DNA of 64,000 nucleotides. Source: Neptunicoccus cionae (GTDB lineage: Bacteria > Pseudomonadota > Alphaproteobacteria > Rhodobacterales > Rhodobacteraceae). Position 1 is the first letter of the stretch. Each line of letters opens with the position of its first letter. Both the position numbers and the translations under genes were made by a program. Shown here piece after piece: positions 35,913 through 46,972 of the stretch. The notes below the pieces were generated by a model, which was not told the origin of the DNA, made no database searches, and saw only the letters and a list, made by a program, of their open reading frames with translations. The DNA lies in contig NZ_BMKA01000001.1 of the NCBI RefSeq assembly GCF_014643735.1, positions 744,001 to 808,000 of the forward strand. The letters are read 5' to 3'.

Positions 35913-37490
35913 ATGACCCAAGCCCGCCGATTAACCGTTTTGGCCCTTCTCGGCGCGGTGCTGCCGGTGTGCCTGCTGGTGGCTTTGACCCTGATAAAGA
36001 CCGGCGGCGTATGGGAATATGCGCTTGATGACGTGTATATCCATCTTGCCATGTCCGAACAGGTGGCCAAGGGCGCTTATGGGGTGAATGCAGGGGAGTC
36101 CGCTTCTGCGTCTTCGTCTATTCTGTATTCCTATCTGCTGGCGCCCTTTGCGGGATTTGATTGGCACGTCTATGTACCGCTGGCGATTGGTCTGTTGGCG
36201 CTTATGTGGGCGGCGGTTCTTTGGGCACGGTTGCTGACGGTTTCAGAAATCTGGACCGATCCTGTCTGGGACAAGGCGCTGTTGGCTCTGGCGCTGTTGG
36301 GTCCGGTTTTTCTGCATTTCCCTGCCATGTCACTGATCGGGATGGAGCATATGCTCCACGTTTGTATCGCGTTACTGGTGGCGTTGGGGCTGGTGCGTTT
36401 TGCGCAGGACGGGCGAATGCGCTGGTATCTGCTGGCGGCGATCCTGCTGAACCCATTGCTGCGCTTTGAAGGCATGGCGCTGGCGCTGTTTGCCTGTGGC
36501 GTGCTTGCCATTGGGGGCAGGGGCCGCATCGCGGTGCTAACCATCGTGGTGACAGCCCTGCCACTGGCGGCGCATTTTGTGAATATGAACGCGCTCGGGC
36601 TGGATATGTTGCCCAACTCGGTCAATGCCAAGGCTGTTGTGGTCGGGGGCGGTGCCGATGTGGTGGAAGGCGCGGGAAGCGACCGTTTGCTTGCCTTCAA
36701 GAATGGCCTGAAACTGTCACTGATTTCTCCGTCGGGGCGGATGTTGGTCGGTCTGATACTGTGCCTGTTTTTCCTGCTGCTGGCACAGCGCAAGACCTTC
36801 TCTCGCCTTCAGATCGCAATTGGCGCTACCGCTGTTCTGGCGGCGCTGGCGCATCTAATGCTGGGCGCTGTCCTGCCGTTTTACCGTTACGAGATTTACA
36901 TCTGGGCCTATGGTGCAGCGGTCACGGTTTATCTGCTGGCGCAAATGCAGCCCGTAACGCCGACCGGACGACAGTTGCGCGCGGTTTTCCCCGTGGTCGC
37001 GCTGGTGATCGGTGGCTTGCACTACCCACTGACGACCCTTGAAAAGCTCCCCTCCGGCAGCGCTGCGATCCATGCGCAGCAGCGTCAGATGGGGCGGTTT
37101 GTGGATGATTACTGGCAGGCACCTGTGGCGGTGAACGACCTTGGCCATGTGGCCTATCGCAACCCCCATTACGTGCTGGACCTGTGGGGGCTGGCTTCGG
37201 CCCGCGCGCTAGAGGCACGTACCAGCCGGACAGATCCGCTCTGGGCGGACAAACTGGCGCAGGAATATGATGTGGGCGCGGCGATGATCTATCGTCACTG
37301 GCTGGCCGATCACCTCCCGCCAAACTGGGAGCCCGTCGCCCGCTTGAAACTGAACGTGCCGATTGGCACCTTGGGCGGCAATATCGTCACGATCTACGCC
37401 ACCCGACCCGAAAGCCTTGAACGACTGGTGGATGCTTTGCGGGCTTTTGCCCCCACGCTGCCCGCTTCCGCCACACTTGAATTCCTGTAA
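35913..37490 (+). CDS. polytopic membrane protein, GT-C-like
   Basis: A 525-residue inner membrane protein with roughly nine to eleven hydrophobic segments between residues 10 and 375, and a soluble C-terminus (about 385-525). The first loop has an acidic pair ([17 protein letters not shown]) like the DD/DE motif of lipid-linked GT-C glycosyltransferases, and a later [22 protein letters not shown] segment is typical of such proteins. No specific substrate can be given. ATG at 35913 is preferred (AGGGGGGGC upstream). It lies between the DUF4174 gene and the mutase gene; its stop is 60 bases before the mutase start, so the two may share a transcript. Confidence 0.7.
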   Translation: MTQARRLTVLALLGAVLPVCLLVALTLIKTGGVWEYALDDVYIHLAMSEQVAKGAYGVNAGESASASSSILYSYLLAPFAGFDWHVYVPLAIGLLALMWAAVLWARLLTVSEIWTDPVWDKALLALALLGPVFLHFPAMSLIGMEHMLHVCIALLVALGLVRFAQDGRMRWYLLAAILLNPLLRFEGMALALFACGVLAIGGRGRIAVLTIVVTALPLAAHFVNMNALGLDMLPNSVNAKAVVVGGGADVVEGAGSDRLLAFKNGLKLSLISPSGRMLVGLILCLFFLLLAQRKTFSRLQIAIGATAVLAALAHLMLGAVLPFYRYEIYIWAYGAAVTVYLLAQMQPVTPTGRQLRAVFPVVALVIGGLHYPLTTLEKLPSGSAAIHAQQRQMGRFVDDYWQAPVAVNDLGHVAYRNPHYVLDLWGLASARALEARTSRTDPLWADKLAQEYDVGAAMIYRHWLADHLPPNWEPVARLKLNVPIGTLGGNIVTIYATRPESLERLVDALRAFAPTLPASATLEFL

Positions 37491-37551
37491 CGCAGGATCA
37501 ACCGGATACACCGCGGTTCCGCCGCGACAGCAAAAAGAAGGAGCGCATAAC

Positions 37552-39681
37552 ATGAGCGCAGAGGACAAGAAGACTTGGGAAACGCTGGCAGAAAAAGAAC
37601 TGCGCGGCAGACCGCTCGACAGTCTGACATGGGAGACCCCTGAAGGCATCAAGGTTAAACCGGTCTATACCGAAGACGACCTTGAGGGTCTGGACCATCT
37701 GGGCGGTGTGCCAGGGGTGAACCCTTACACACGCGGTCCACGGGCGACGATGTACACAGGCCGCCCTTGGACGATCCGCCAGTATGCAGGGTTTTCTACG
37801 GCTGAGGAATCCAATGAATTTTACCGTCAGGCGCTGAAGGGCGGGCAGCAGGGGGTTTCTGTTGCGTTCGATCTGGCCACCCACCGTGGTTATGACAGTG
37901 ATCACGAACGGGTTGTGGGCGATGTGGGCAAAGCCGGTGTGGCGATTGATTCCGTTGAGGATATGAAAATCCTGTTCGACGGCATCCCGTTGGATCAGAT
38001 TTCCGTGTCGATGACCATGAACGGCGCGGTGATCCCTGTGCTGGCCTCATTCATCGTTGCAGGGGAAGAGCAGGGCCATGACCGCAAGGTTCTGTCCGGC
38101 ACGATCCAGAACGACATCCTGAAAGAATTCATGGTGCGCAACACCTATATCTATCCGCCAGAGCCTTCCATGCGGATCGTTGCGGATATTATCGAATTTA
38201 CGGCGACCGACATGCCGAAGTTCAACTCGATCTCGATTTCGGGCTATCACATGCAGGAAGCGGGCGCCAATCTGGTGCAGGAACTGGCGTTTACGCTAGC
38301 GGACGGTAAGGAATACGTGAAAACCGCGATTGCCAAGGGCATGGATGTAGACGCCTTCGCGGGCCGTTTGTCCTTCTTCTTTGCGATTGGCATGAACTTC
38401 TTCATGGAAATCGCCAAGCTGCGGGCTGCGCGTCTGCTTTGGGCGGAAATCATGGCAGAGTTTGAACCAAAGAAGCCCGGTTCCTCTATGCTGCGCACCC
38501 ACTGCCAGACCTCTGGCGTGTCCTTGCAGGAACAAGACCCCTACAACAACGTGGTGCGCACCGCCTATGAAGCGATGAGCGCGGTTCTGGGCGGCACTCA
38601 AAGCCTGCACACCAACTCTTTCGACGAGGCGATTGCCTTGCCGACCGAGGAATCCTCGCGGCTGGCACGCAACACGCAGCTAATCCTGCAAAACGAAACC
38701 GGCGTGACCAATGTGGTCGATCCGCTGGCGGGGTCGTACTACATTGAGAACCTCACCAACGAGCTGGCCAATGAGGCGCGCAAGATCATCCGCGAAGTGG
38801 ATGAAATGGGCGGCATGACCAAGGCTGTGGCCTCCGGTATGCCCAAGCTGCGGATCGAAGAAGCCGCCGCGCGGCGTCAGGCTGCGGTGGATAAGGGTGA
38901 CGAGGTTGTGGTCGGTCTGAACAAGTTCACCCTTGATAAACAGCCCGAAATCAACATCCGCGACATCGACAATTCCGCCGTGAGGGACAGCCAGATTGCA
39001 CGGCTTGAGAAAATCCGCGCCACGCGGGATGCAGATGCCTGCGCACAGGCGCTGATGCTGCTGGAGCAGGGCGCAAGCACGGGCGAGGGCAACTTACTGG
39101 CACTGGCGGTTGAAGCTGCCCGCGCACGCGCCACGGTGGGGGAAATTTCAGACGCAATGGAAGCCGCCTTCGGGCGCCATAGAGCAGAGGTAAAAACGTT
39201 GGCTGGGGTATACGGTGCCGCCTATGAAGGCGATGAAGGGTTCGCACAAATTCAGGCAGATGTGGATGCGTTTGCCAAGGAAGAGGGCCGCCGCCCGCGT
39301 ATGCTGGTGGTGAAAATGGGGCAGGACGGTCACGACCGCGGCGCCAAAGTGATCGCAACAGCCTTTGCTGACATCGGCTTTGACGTGGACGTAGGCCCGC
39401 TGTTCCAAACCCCCGCAGAGGCCGCGCGGGATGCAATCGACAACGATGTGCATGTGATCGGCATTTCTTCTCAGGCTGCGGGGCATAAAACGCTGGCACC
39501 CCAGTTGGTTCAGGCGCTAAAAGACCAGAAAGCAGAGGACATCATTGTGATTTGCGGCGGGGTTATCCCGCAGCAGGATTATGATTTCCTTTATAAATCA
39601 GGGGTGAAGGCGATCTTTGGACCAGGAACGAACATTCCCTCCGCAGCACGCGACATCCTTGAACTGATAAAATCCAGTTAA
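37552..39681 (+). CDS. mcm: methylmalonyl-CoA mutase, single-chain
   Basis: Adenosylcobalamin-dependent isomerase converting (R)-methylmalonyl-CoA to succinyl-CoA. It has 709 residues: N-terminal acyl-CoA-binding TIM barrel ([47 protein letters not shown]) and a C-terminal B12-binding domain (about 575-705) with the base-off motif DGHDRG in [16 protein letters not shown]. The length and complete domain order suggest a single-subunit enzyme, like the MCM/ScpA type. Start ATG follows AAGGAGCGCATAAC. It is followed 9 bases later by maeB. It takes the product of PccAB (after epimerase, not seen here). Confidence 0.95.
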   Translation: MSAEDKKTWETLAEKELRGRPLDSLTWETPEGIKVKPVYTEDDLEGLDHLGGVPGVNPYTRGPRATMYTGRPWTIRQYAGFSTAEESNEFYRQALKGGQQGVSVAFDLATHRGYDSDHERVVGDVGKAGVAIDSVEDMKILFDGIPLDQISVSMTMNGAVIPVLASFIVAGEEQGHDRKVLSGTIQNDILKEFMVRNTYIYPPEPSMRIVADIIEFTATDMPKFNSISISGYHMQEAGANLVQELAFTLADGKEYVKTAIAKGMDVDAFAGRLSFFFAIGMNFFMEIAKLRAARLLWAEIMAEFEPKKPGSSMLRTHCQTSGVSLQEQDPYNNVVRTAYEAMSAVLGGTQSLHTNSFDEAIALPTEESSRLARNTQLILQNETGVTNVVDPLAGSYYIENLTNELANEARKIIREVDEMGGMTKAVASGMPKLRIEEAAARRQAAVDKGDEVVVGLNKFTLDKQPEINIRDIDNSAVRDSQIARLEKIRATRDADACAQALMLLEQGASTGEGNLLALAVEAARARATVGEISDAMEAAFGRHRAEVKTLAGVYGAAYEGDEGFAQIQADVDAFAKEEGRRPRMLVVKMGQDGHDRGAKVIATAFADIGFDVDVGPLFQTPAEAARDAIDNDVHVIGISSQAAGHKTLAPQLVQALKDQKAEDIIVICGGVIPQQDYDFLYKSGVKAIFGPGTNIPSAARDILELIKSS

Positions 39682-39690
39682 GGAGCCCCC

Positions 39691-41958
39691 ATGGTCGATA
39701 CGCCCAAAACCCGCGCCCTGAATTATCACCAGCACCCCAAACCGGGCAAATTGGAGATCAGGGCCACCAAGCCTATGGGCAACCAGCGAGATCTATCGCT
39801 GGCCTATAGTCCGGGCGTGGCTGAGGCGTGTCTTGAGATCAAGGAAGACCGCAGTGCCGCCGAACTCTACACCACCCGTGGCAATCTTGTCGGGGTGGTC
39901 AGCAACGGTTCGGCTGTGCTGGGGCTGGGCAATATCGGGGCGCTGGCGTCTAAGCCTGTGATGGAAGGCAAGGCGGTTCTGTTCAAGAAATTCGCCAATA
40001 TTGATTGCTTTGACATCGAACTGGATGAAACCGACCCTGAAAAACTGGCGGAAATTGTCTGCGCGATGGAACCGACCTTCGGCGCGATCAATCTTGAAGA
40101 CATTAAGGCACCGGATTGTTTTATTGTCGAAAAAATCTGCCGTGAGCGGATGAATATCCCCGTTTTCCACGATGACCAGCACGGCACGGCCATTGTTGTG
40201 GGCGCAGCCGCGACCAACGCGATAGAGGTCGCCGGTAAGCGGTTTGAGGACATTAAGATCGTCTCGACTGGGGGCGGTGCAGCGGGGATTGCCTGTCTGA
40301 ACATGCTCGTCAAACTCGGGGTGAAGCGCGAGAATATCTGGCTCTGCGACATTCACGGGCTGGTTTATGAAGGCCGAGCCGAGGACATGAACCCGCAGAA
40401 AGCTGCCTTTGCCCAAGCCAGCGACTTGCGCACACTGGATGACGTGATCGAGGGTGCCGATATGTTCCTTGGTCTCTCTGGTCCGGGTGTGCTGAAGCCT
40501 GATATGGTCAAACGGATGACGGCGCAGCCGATCATCTTTGCGCTGGCCAATCCGACACCGGAGATCATGCCCGATGCGGCCAAAGCTGTGGCACCGGATG
40601 CGATTATTGCGACAGGGCGTTCGGATTATCCAAATCAGGTGAATAACGTCCTGTGCTTCCCGTTCATATTTCGCGGTGCATTGGACGTGGGCGCTACGGA
40701 AATCAACGACGCCATGCAAATCGGCTGTGTCAAAGGCATTGCAGAACTGGCCCGCGCCACCAGCAGTGCGGAGGCCGCTGCCGCCTATCAGGGCGAGAAA
40801 ATGACCTTCGGGCCGGATTACCTGATCCCCAAACCCTTTGATCCGCGTCTGATGGGCATCGTGGCCAGTGCCGTAGCCAAGGCCGCAATGGAAAGCGGTG
40901 TTGCCAAGCGTCCTGTGGCCGATATTGAGGATTATAAGGCTGATCTGGATCGCTCCGTCTTCAAATCCGCCTTCATTATGCGCCCTGTGTTCGAACTCGC
41001 CCGCAATACCGTGCGCCGTTTGATCTTTGCCGAAGGGGAAAGCGAACGGGTGCTGCGGGCGGTGGGCGCGATGATGGAGGAGGGCGTGGATCGTCCGATC
41101 CTGATCGGGCGTCCAGAAGTGATCAAGAAACGGATTGCCCGTTCTGGCCTGCGCATCCAACCTGATGTGGATTTTGACGTGGTAAACCCCGAAAGCGACA
41201 GCCGCTATCGCGATTACTGGAAAACCTATTACGATCTGATGAAACGGCGCGGGGTGACGCCGGATCTGGCCAAGGCGATCATGCGCACCAACACCACGGC
41301 CATTGGCGCGGTGGCTGTGCACCGTGGAGAGGCCGACAGCCTGATCTGCGGCACTTTCGGCCAGTATCTGTGGCATCTGAAATACGTCAGCGAAATTCTG
41401 GGACGGGGGGATTTGCACCCCGTCGGCGCGCTATCCCTGATGATCCAGCAAAGCGGTGCGTTGTTCGTGGCAGATACCCAAGTTAACCCAGAACCGACTG
41501 CGGATCAGATTGCCCAGACGGTGATATCTGCTGCGCGTCATGTAAAACGCTTCGGTGTCGAACCCAAAGTGGCGCTGCTGTCCCATTCCCAGTTCGGGAA
41601 TCTGGATACGCAAAGCGGACGCCGGATGCGCGGTGCGCTGGATATCCTCGACACGCTTGATCTTGATTTCCAGTACGAGGGCGAGATGCACGCGGACAGT
41701 GCGCTCGATCCCGAGGTGCGCGCACGCATCATGCCCGACAGCCGGATGGAGGGCGCGGCCAACACGCTGGTTTTCGCCAACACCGACGCCGCAAGTGCTG
41801 TGCGCAACGTGTTAAAGACCCGTGCAGGGGGGCTGGAGGTTGGCCCGATCCTGATGGGGATGGGCAATAAGGCCCATATCGTGACCCCGTCGATCACGCC
41901 GCGGGGCTTGTTGAATATTGCTGCACTGGCCGGAACGTCGGTGCATTCTTACGATTAA
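39691..41958 (+). CDS. maeB: NADP-malic enzyme with PTA-like domain
   Basis: Multidomain malic enzyme that oxidatively decarboxylates malate to pyruvate. It has 755 residues: the malic enzyme part (about 1-430) with [27 protein letters not shown] and a Rossmann loop [14 protein letters not shown], and the C-terminal phosphotransacetylase-like part (about 440-755), which in MaeB proteins is regulatory rather than catalytic. Starts 9 bases after the mutase stop, after AAGGAGCCCCC. In propionate metabolism it could convert C4 acids coming from succinyl-CoA to pyruvate. PrpE follows 24 bases later, so mutase-maeB-prpE may be one operon. Confidence 0.93.
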   Translation: MVDTPKTRALNYHQHPKPGKLEIRATKPMGNQRDLSLAYSPGVAEACLEIKEDRSAAELYTTRGNLVGVVSNGSAVLGLGNIGALASKPVMEGKAVLFKKFANIDCFDIELDETDPEKLAEIVCAMEPTFGAINLEDIKAPDCFIVEKICRERMNIPVFHDDQHGTAIVVGAAATNAIEVAGKRFEDIKIVSTGGGAAGIACLNMLVKLGVKRENIWLCDIHGLVYEGRAEDMNPQKAAFAQASDLRTLDDVIEGADMFLGLSGPGVLKPDMVKRMTAQPIIFALANPTPEIMPDAAKAVAPDAIIATGRSDYPNQVNNVLCFPFIFRGALDVGATEINDAMQIGCVKGIAELARATSSAEAAAAYQGEKMTFGPDYLIPKPFDPRLMGIVASAVAKAAMESGVAKRPVADIEDYKADLDRSVFKSAFIMRPVFELARNTVRRLIFAEGESERVLRAVGAMMEEGVDRPILIGRPEVIKKRIARSGLRIQPDVDFDVVNPESDSRYRDYWKTYYDLMKRRGVTPDLAKAIMRTNTTAIGAVAVHRGEADSLICGTFGQYLWHLKYVSEILGRGDLHPVGALSLMIQQSGALFVADTQVNPEPTADQIAQTVISAARHVKRFGVEPKVALLSHSQFGNLDTQSGRRMRGALDILDTLDLDFQYEGEMHADSALDPEVRARIMPDSRMEGAANTLVFANTDAASAVRNVLKTRAGGLEVGPILMGMGNKAHIVTPSITPRGLLNIAALAGTSVHSYD

Positions 41959-41982
41959 TAGGGACGAACGGGAGGAGTTATC

Positions 41983-43872
41983 ATGGGGTACAAAGAGGTC
42001 TACGCAGATTGGCAGGCCGATCCAGAGGCATTCTGGATGGAGGCTGCCAAATCTATTGACTGGATTGTAGAGCCGACAAAGGCGCTGCATGACGAAAATG
42101 CACCCCTGTACGAATGGTTCTCTGATGGTGTGGTCAACACCTGTTACAATGCGGTGGACCGGCACGTGGAAAACGGGCGCGGCGATCAGGACGCAATCAT
42201 CTATGACAGCCCGATCACTGGCGCGAAAAGCCGGATTTCCTATGCCGAGTTGCAGACCCGCGTTGCCCGCCTAGGTGGAGCCCTGCTGGAGCAAGGGATC
42301 ATTAAAGGTGATCGAGTGATCATCTATATGTCGATGACCCCCGAAGCGATTATCGCCATGCTGGCTTGTGCGCGGATTGGTGCGATCCATTCGGTGGTAT
42401 TTGGCGGATTTGCTGCCAGCGAACTTGCCACACGGATCAATGACGCCACCCCCAAAGCAGTCATTGCCAGCAGTTGCGGGATCGAACCGGGTCGGGTCAT
42501 CGCCTATAAACCGCTTCTGGACGAGGCGATTGAAATGGCCGACCACAAGCCCGAGACCTGCATCATCTTCCAGCGCGAACAGGCTGAGGCAACACTGGAA
42601 CCGGGCCGTGATCACGATTGGAATGATGTGCAGGCCGATGTCACACCCGCGCCCTGCGTTCCGGTAAAGGGCAATGATCCCGTCTATGTGCTTTATACCT
42701 CCGGCACCACGGGCCAGCCCAAGGGCGTTGTGCGTCACACCGGCGGGCATCTGGTGGCGTTGAACTGGACCATGAAAAACGTCTACGGCGTTGATCCGGG
42801 CGATGTGTTCTGGGCTGCATCGGATGTGGGCTGGGTCGTGGGGCATTCCTACATTTGTTACGCCCCGCTGATCCACGGCAACACGACAGTGGTGTTTGAA
42901 GGCAAGCCGGTGGGCACGCCTGATGCGGGCACATTCTGGCGGGTGATGCAGGATTACAAAGTGCGCGCCATGTTCACCGCACCGACTGCATTCCGTGCAA
43001 TAAAACGGGAAGACCCCAAGGGGGAGTATCGGAAGAAATATGACTTATCGAACCTAGACACCCTGTTTCTGGCCGGTGAACGTGCCGATCCTGACACTAT
43101 CCTGTGGGCGCAGGACCAACTGGGGATTCCGGTTATTGACCACTGGTGGCAGACTGAAACCGGTTATCCGATGGTGGGCAACCCGATGGGGATCGAAGCC
43201 CTGCCAGTCAAAGTGGGCTCTCCGACGGTTCCGATGCCGGGGTATGATGTGCGCATCCTAAGCGACGAGGGCGAAGAGATGCCCGCCGGAGAACTGGGCG
43301 CGATTGCCGTGAAACTGCCACTTCCCCCAGGGACATTGCCAACGTTGTGGAACGCCGAAGGGCGCTATCGCTCGGCCTATCTTCAGACGTTTGAGGGATA
43401 CTACGAAACCGGTGATGCGGGTATGAAGGACGAGGACGGATACCTTTATATCATGGCGCGCACGGATGATGTGATCAACGTGGCGGGGCATCGCCTGTCT
43501 ACCGGTGCAATGGAAGAAATCCTTGCCGGACATCCCGACGTAGCTGAATGCGCGGTGATCGGTGTAGCCGATCCGCTGAAGGGGCAATTGCCCCTTGGCA
43601 TCTTGTGCCTTACATCCGGCGTGGACCGCCCGCACGACGAAATTGTGAAGGAATGTATCCAACTGGTCCGCAACAAGATCGGTCCGGTTGCAGCCTTCAA
43701 GCTGGCCTGCGTGGTAGACCGCTTGCCTAAGACCCGTTCAGGAAAAATCCTGCGCGCCACGATGGCCAAGATCGCAGACGGCGAAGAATTCAAAACACCC
43801 GCAACGATCGACGATCCAGCCATTATTGACGAAATCGCAACGTCATTTAAAACGCTTGGCTACCCTGGGTAG
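41983..43872 (+). CDS. prpE: propionyl-CoA synthetase PrpE
   Basis: AMP-forming short-chain acyl-CoA ligase of 629 residues. The AMP-binding motif is YTSGTTGQPKGVVRHTGG, a core block is ETGYPMVGNPMG, and the A8/A10 motifs are YYETGDAGMKDEDGYLYIMA and LPKTRSGKIL, whose lysine is catalytic. The N-terminus MGYKEVYADWQADPEAFW resembles PrpE more than acetyl-CoA synthetase (no ACS-type start). In Ruegeria pomeroyi PrpE activates propionate and acrylate, as I recall. With acuI and pccAB in the same window this gives a route from acrylate to methylmalonyl-CoA. Likely cotranscribed with maeB. Confidence 0.93.
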   Translation: MGYKEVYADWQADPEAFWMEAAKSIDWIVEPTKALHDENAPLYEWFSDGVVNTCYNAVDRHVENGRGDQDAIIYDSPITGAKSRISYAELQTRVARLGGALLEQGIIKGDRVIIYMSMTPEAIIAMLACARIGAIHSVVFGGFAASELATRINDATPKAVIASSCGIEPGRVIAYKPLLDEAIEMADHKPETCIIFQREQAEATLEPGRDHDWNDVQADVTPAPCVPVKGNDPVYVLYTSGTTGQPKGVVRHTGGHLVALNWTMKNVYGVDPGDVFWAASDVGWVVGHSYICYAPLIHGNTTVVFEGKPVGTPDAGTFWRVMQDYKVRAMFTAPTAFRAIKREDPKGEYRKKYDLSNLDTLFLAGERADPDTILWAQDQLGIPVIDHWWQTETGYPMVGNPMGIEALPVKVGSPTVPMPGYDVRILSDEGEEMPAGELGAIAVKLPLPPGTLPTLWNAEGRYRSAYLQTFEGYYETGDAGMKDEDGYLYIMARTDDVINVAGHRLSTGAMEEILAGHPDVAECAVIGVADPLKGQLPLGILCLTSGVDRPHDEIVKECIQLVRNKIGPVAAFKLACVVDRLPKTRSGKILRATMAKIADGEEFKTPATIDDPAIIDEIATSFKTLGYPG

Positions 43873-44023
43873 CTTGAAGGCTGGTCTTAACAGGTTAATA
43901 TGATCTATACTTAGCGCGCATCCTTTTTGGTGTGCGGGCGCATCGCAAGATAAGAAGATTAACGTGTTTAAGCTCCGTTTCAGCCATATCCCAAAACCGC
44001 CCCAATCGGGGCCGGAATAACCT

Positions 44024-45370
44024 ATGGTGGGCCGGATTCTAATCGTCGAGGGTAGCGAGCAACTTCTCAGTTCTTGTGTCCGGCAGTTGGAACAGCGCGG
44101 CTATGCCGTCGATCTGGCCCACAGCTTGCCCAAGGCAGCGGCGCTTTTTGCGACCAGTGGCCATGCCATAGTGATCATCGATCTTTTGATGGCAGAGCAG
44201 GGCGTGAAGCCGGTGATCGGCGGTATGCTGGGCGCCAGACCGGATACGCGCATCATTGTCACCACCGCGAGCGGGTCGATGAAACAAGCGTCCGATGCGA
44301 TGAAGCTTGGCGCATTTGATTTCGTCGTGAAACCGTTCGATTGCCACCGTCTTGTGCATATCGTGGATAATGCCGCAAAGATGCCGGATGCCGGTCAGGT
44401 CAAGGAAGAAACCGCTGGATTAGCGCGGGGCTTTATGGCGATGGATGCCAGTGTCAAACGGGTCGTCGCCCAGATCGCACCGTCTTTGGCACCCGTGCTG
44501 ATTACGGGCCCTAAGGGTGTGATGAAAGAAGCCTGCGCCCGCCTGATCCACAATAGTTCCTTTTTACGGGACGGGGATTTTGTCGCGTTGGACTGCGAAA
44601 AGGGCAGGGCGGGTGACCTGCTTGACCGCCTGCCAAGTGACCTGATGCGGACAGGCGGGACGGTGTTTCTCAACGATATTTGCGATCTTCCCTTGAAAAT
44701 TCAGACCCAGCTTCTGTGGTATTTGCAAACCGGACTTATAAAGGATGCTGACGGTGCGGCCCACAGACCGGATATCCGGATCATTTGTGGCACGTCTCTG
44801 GAACCCGAAGCTGCAATGGCGGCGGGTCGTCTGCGCGAAGATTTGTACTACCGGCTTTCTGTGGCCTCCATCGCGTTGCCGGGCCTGAACGACGGGCGGT
44901 TTTCGATAAGCGTGCTGGCGAAAGAACTGTTTGGCGCCTACATCCGCGCCAGTGGACGCGACGATAGTGTTCTCGGTGCCGAGATTTGCGACATGTTCGA
45001 GCAATACAGTTGGCCGGGACAACATGCTGAGATGCTCAGGCTTTTACGCAGCGTTGCAGACACGGCTCCGGCAGGGGAGGTTACGCCGGACCATCTGCCC
45101 CGCAGCTTTGTCAAATCCTTCCGCGAAGATCAGGCCGCCACTGCCCGTAGTCAGCAAAAAGCAGGCGTTGGATCGCTAAACCAGACGGACATCTATGAGG
45201 CGGCACTGCGGGCGTTGATACGGGACGGGCTGACGCTCTCTGAGATTGAAAAAGCCGTGGTCGAAGTGACGATCCGCCATTATCAGGGGTCCATCCCGCG
45301 TGCGGCTGCCCATCTTGGGGTGTCACCCTCAACACTCTATCGCAAACTGGAAAATTGGGCCAGAACCTAG
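44024..45370 (+). CDS. degenerate NtrC-like response regulator
   Basis: 448 residues with the layout of sigma-54 activators: receiver (1-115, phosphoacceptor D53 in VIIDLLM, but the usual acidic pair is replaced by Glu-Gly in ILIVEGSE), AAA+ domain (130-345) and Fis-type helix-turn-helix (about 405-445, SIPRAAAHLGVSPSTLYRKL). The AAA+ domain is altered: the Walker A-like loop is GPKGVMKE (162-169) instead of GETGTGKE, Walker B reads GGTVFLND (211-218), and I find no GAFTGA loop. The arginine-containing REDLYYRL is kept. So it probably cannot act as a classic sigma-54 ATPase and may work by DNA binding alone. Confidence 0.85.
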   Translation: MVGRILIVEGSEQLLSSCVRQLEQRGYAVDLAHSLPKAAALFATSGHAIVIIDLLMAEQGVKPVIGGMLGARPDTRIIVTTASGSMKQASDAMKLGAFDFVVKPFDCHRLVHIVDNAAKMPDAGQVKEETAGLARGFMAMDASVKRVVAQIAPSLAPVLITGPKGVMKEACARLIHNSSFLRDGDFVALDCEKGRAGDLLDRLPSDLMRTGGTVFLNDICDLPLKIQTQLLWYLQTGLIKDADGAAHRPDIRIICGTSLEPEAAMAAGRLREDLYYRLSVASIALPGLNDGRFSISVLAKELFGAYIRASGRDDSVLGAEICDMFEQYSWPGQHAEMLRLLRSVADTAPAGEVTPDHLPRSFVKSFREDQAATARSQQKAGVGSLNQTDIYEAALRALIRDGLTLSEIEKAVVEVTIRHYQGSIPRAAAHLGVSPSTLYRKLENWART

Positions 45371-45599
45371 GCTCGGAGCGTTCGGATTTTCTACAATTTT
45401 CTGAGATCTGTGACCGGCCGATAAAAGGCAAGGGACAGAGGAGGTTGGGTAATTCTCTTCAAGTAAACGGTCCTAGTCGCGCGCCCCAAACTGTGGGGTC
45501 TGGCGCTGTATCACCACGAAATATAGCGACAATCGGCCTAAATTGCTTTACATTGTGTCCTAAAAAAGGCACGTTCAGTGCAAAAAAGGCAGGTAAAGA

Positions 45600-46883
45600 A
45601 TGTATCCAAAAGGGCTTGAGGTGCGTGATATAATCAAAATGGCGGCAGGCATGGCAACCGGATTCGCGGTTGTTTTCACACTATCCGATCCGGCAGAGGC
45701 ACAGTCCTTGCGCAAGATCACGGCACCCGCCGAAAATCCCCCGCAATCCTTCACCGGAAAACAATATGTAGACAGCCGCGGCTGCGTCTTTATCCGTGCC
45801 GGATTTGGCGGTCGGGTCACTTGGGTGCCCCGCGTCAACCGCAAGCGCAAGGTGTATTGTTCGTCGAACAACCGTCCTTCCTTGTCCGGCAGCCAACTTG
45901 CCGCGCTTGAACAGGCGAAACCTGTGCCAACTGGCAACAAGGTGGTTGATCTTTCCTTGCCCGAAACCGCAGCAGCCAAGCCGGTGCGCAAGGTTGTGAA
46001 AATCGCGCCGAAGAAGGTTGCAGTGGCCAAGCCAGCGCCCAAAGCTAAACCCAAATCCACGGCCAAGGTGGTTGTGAAGCCTCGTCCGGTGAAGGTTGCA
46101 GCGGTAACACCTGCGATGACCCGCACCAATTTGTCCCAACGGGGGCCGCAAACGGTTCACCCCGGCGATCTGGTTCGCTCCGCGCGGGATCGGGCTGAAA
46201 ACGCTGGCCTGAACACTCAGGCCGTGGCACGTCCGGTGCAGAAAACAGTTGTAAAGATAGCTCCCGCACAGCGCGTTGTGACCGTCTATAAAACAACCCC
46301 TGCCCAAAAAGTACATCCGGGTGATCTGGTGCGCCAGCAGAAGCAGCGCCGCCTGCAAGCCGCGGCGGCTGCCAATGCCAGTGTTTACGCCAAGCCAGCC
46401 GCGCCGGTGCGCAAAGTGACCAAAGCGCAGGTGGTCGATCAGGTCCACGGCCTGCAGACCGCCGGTGTTATCATCGACCCTGACGTGACCGCCAAGGGCG
46501 ATGCGCAGATGGAGATGGTCTGGACCAACACAGTGCCACGCCGTCTGATCCAGCGGAAGGTTCGGGTCCGTCAAGTTGCGGTTAAAACCTCTACGGTCAA
46601 GGCGATCAAATCTTCTAAATCCTACAGCCAGCCGCAAAAACAGGCGCGCAGCACCGGCAAACGGTACGTGCAGATCGGCACATTCGGAGATACAAAGAAT
46701 GCACGCCGCACGATTTCACGGTTTCAGGCGGGTGGATTGCCCGTTGGCAGCCGTACAATCGCGCGCAACGGCAAGAAATTGAAAGTTGTTCTGTTGGGGC
46801 CGTTCAACAGCACGGCGCAGATGCAATCTGCGCTGCGCTCTGCACGGGGTGCCGGATTTAGTGACGCGTTCTACGCGAATTAA
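45600..46883 (+). CDS. SPOR-domain envelope protein
   Basis: Exported, lysine/proline/valine-rich protein of 427 residues. An N-terminal hydrophobic segment (13-30) precedes AEAQS, a likely signal cleavage site. The middle (115-270) is repetitive and basic, with two copies of VHPGDLVR plus a charged tail (about 182-195 and 239-250). The C-terminal SPOR domain (about 355-427: KRYVQIGTFGDTKNARRTIS, VGSRTIARNGKKLKVVLLGP) binds peptidoglycan stripped of stem peptides, in this family at division sites. ATG at 45600 is taken as start (AGGTAAAG upstream); a shorter start at the methionine of MAAGMATGF is possible. Confidence 0.87.
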   Translation: MYPKGLEVRDIIKMAAGMATGFAVVFTLSDPAEAQSLRKITAPAENPPQSFTGKQYVDSRGCVFIRAGFGGRVTWVPRVNRKRKVYCSSNNRPSLSGSQLAALEQAKPVPTGNKVVDLSLPETAAAKPVRKVVKIAPKKVAVAKPAPKAKPKSTAKVVVKPRPVKVAAVTPAMTRTNLSQRGPQTVHPGDLVRSARDRAENAGLNTQAVARPVQKTVVKIAPAQRVVTVYKTTPAQKVHPGDLVRQQKQRRLQAAAAANASVYAKPAAPVRKVTKAQVVDQVHGLQTAGVIIDPDVTAKGDAQMEMVWTNTVPRRLIQRKVRVRQVAVKTSTVKAIKSSKSYSQPQKQARSTGKRYVQIGTFGDTKNARRTISRFQAGGLPVGSRTIARNGKKLKVVLLGPFNSTAQMQSALRSARGAGFSDAFYAN

Positions 46884-46972
46884 GCCCAAGCACTGCTCTC
46901 TCCAATTTCCCGACTTTTCAATCATATCAGCGGCACAAGCCGCTGATTTTACTTTAGATTGGAGAGTTAGAC

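Noticed and set aside
39793-41418. 541-codon open frame on the minus strand
   Set aside because: Lies entirely antisense to the malic enzyme gene, which has clear family motifs. The composition (His/Arg-rich, no domain) is that of a GC-rich shadow frame.
45681-46637. 318-codon open frame on the minus strand
   Set aside because: Antisense to the repetitive SPOR protein gene; the low-complexity His/Arg/Gly pattern mirrors that gene's codon pattern.
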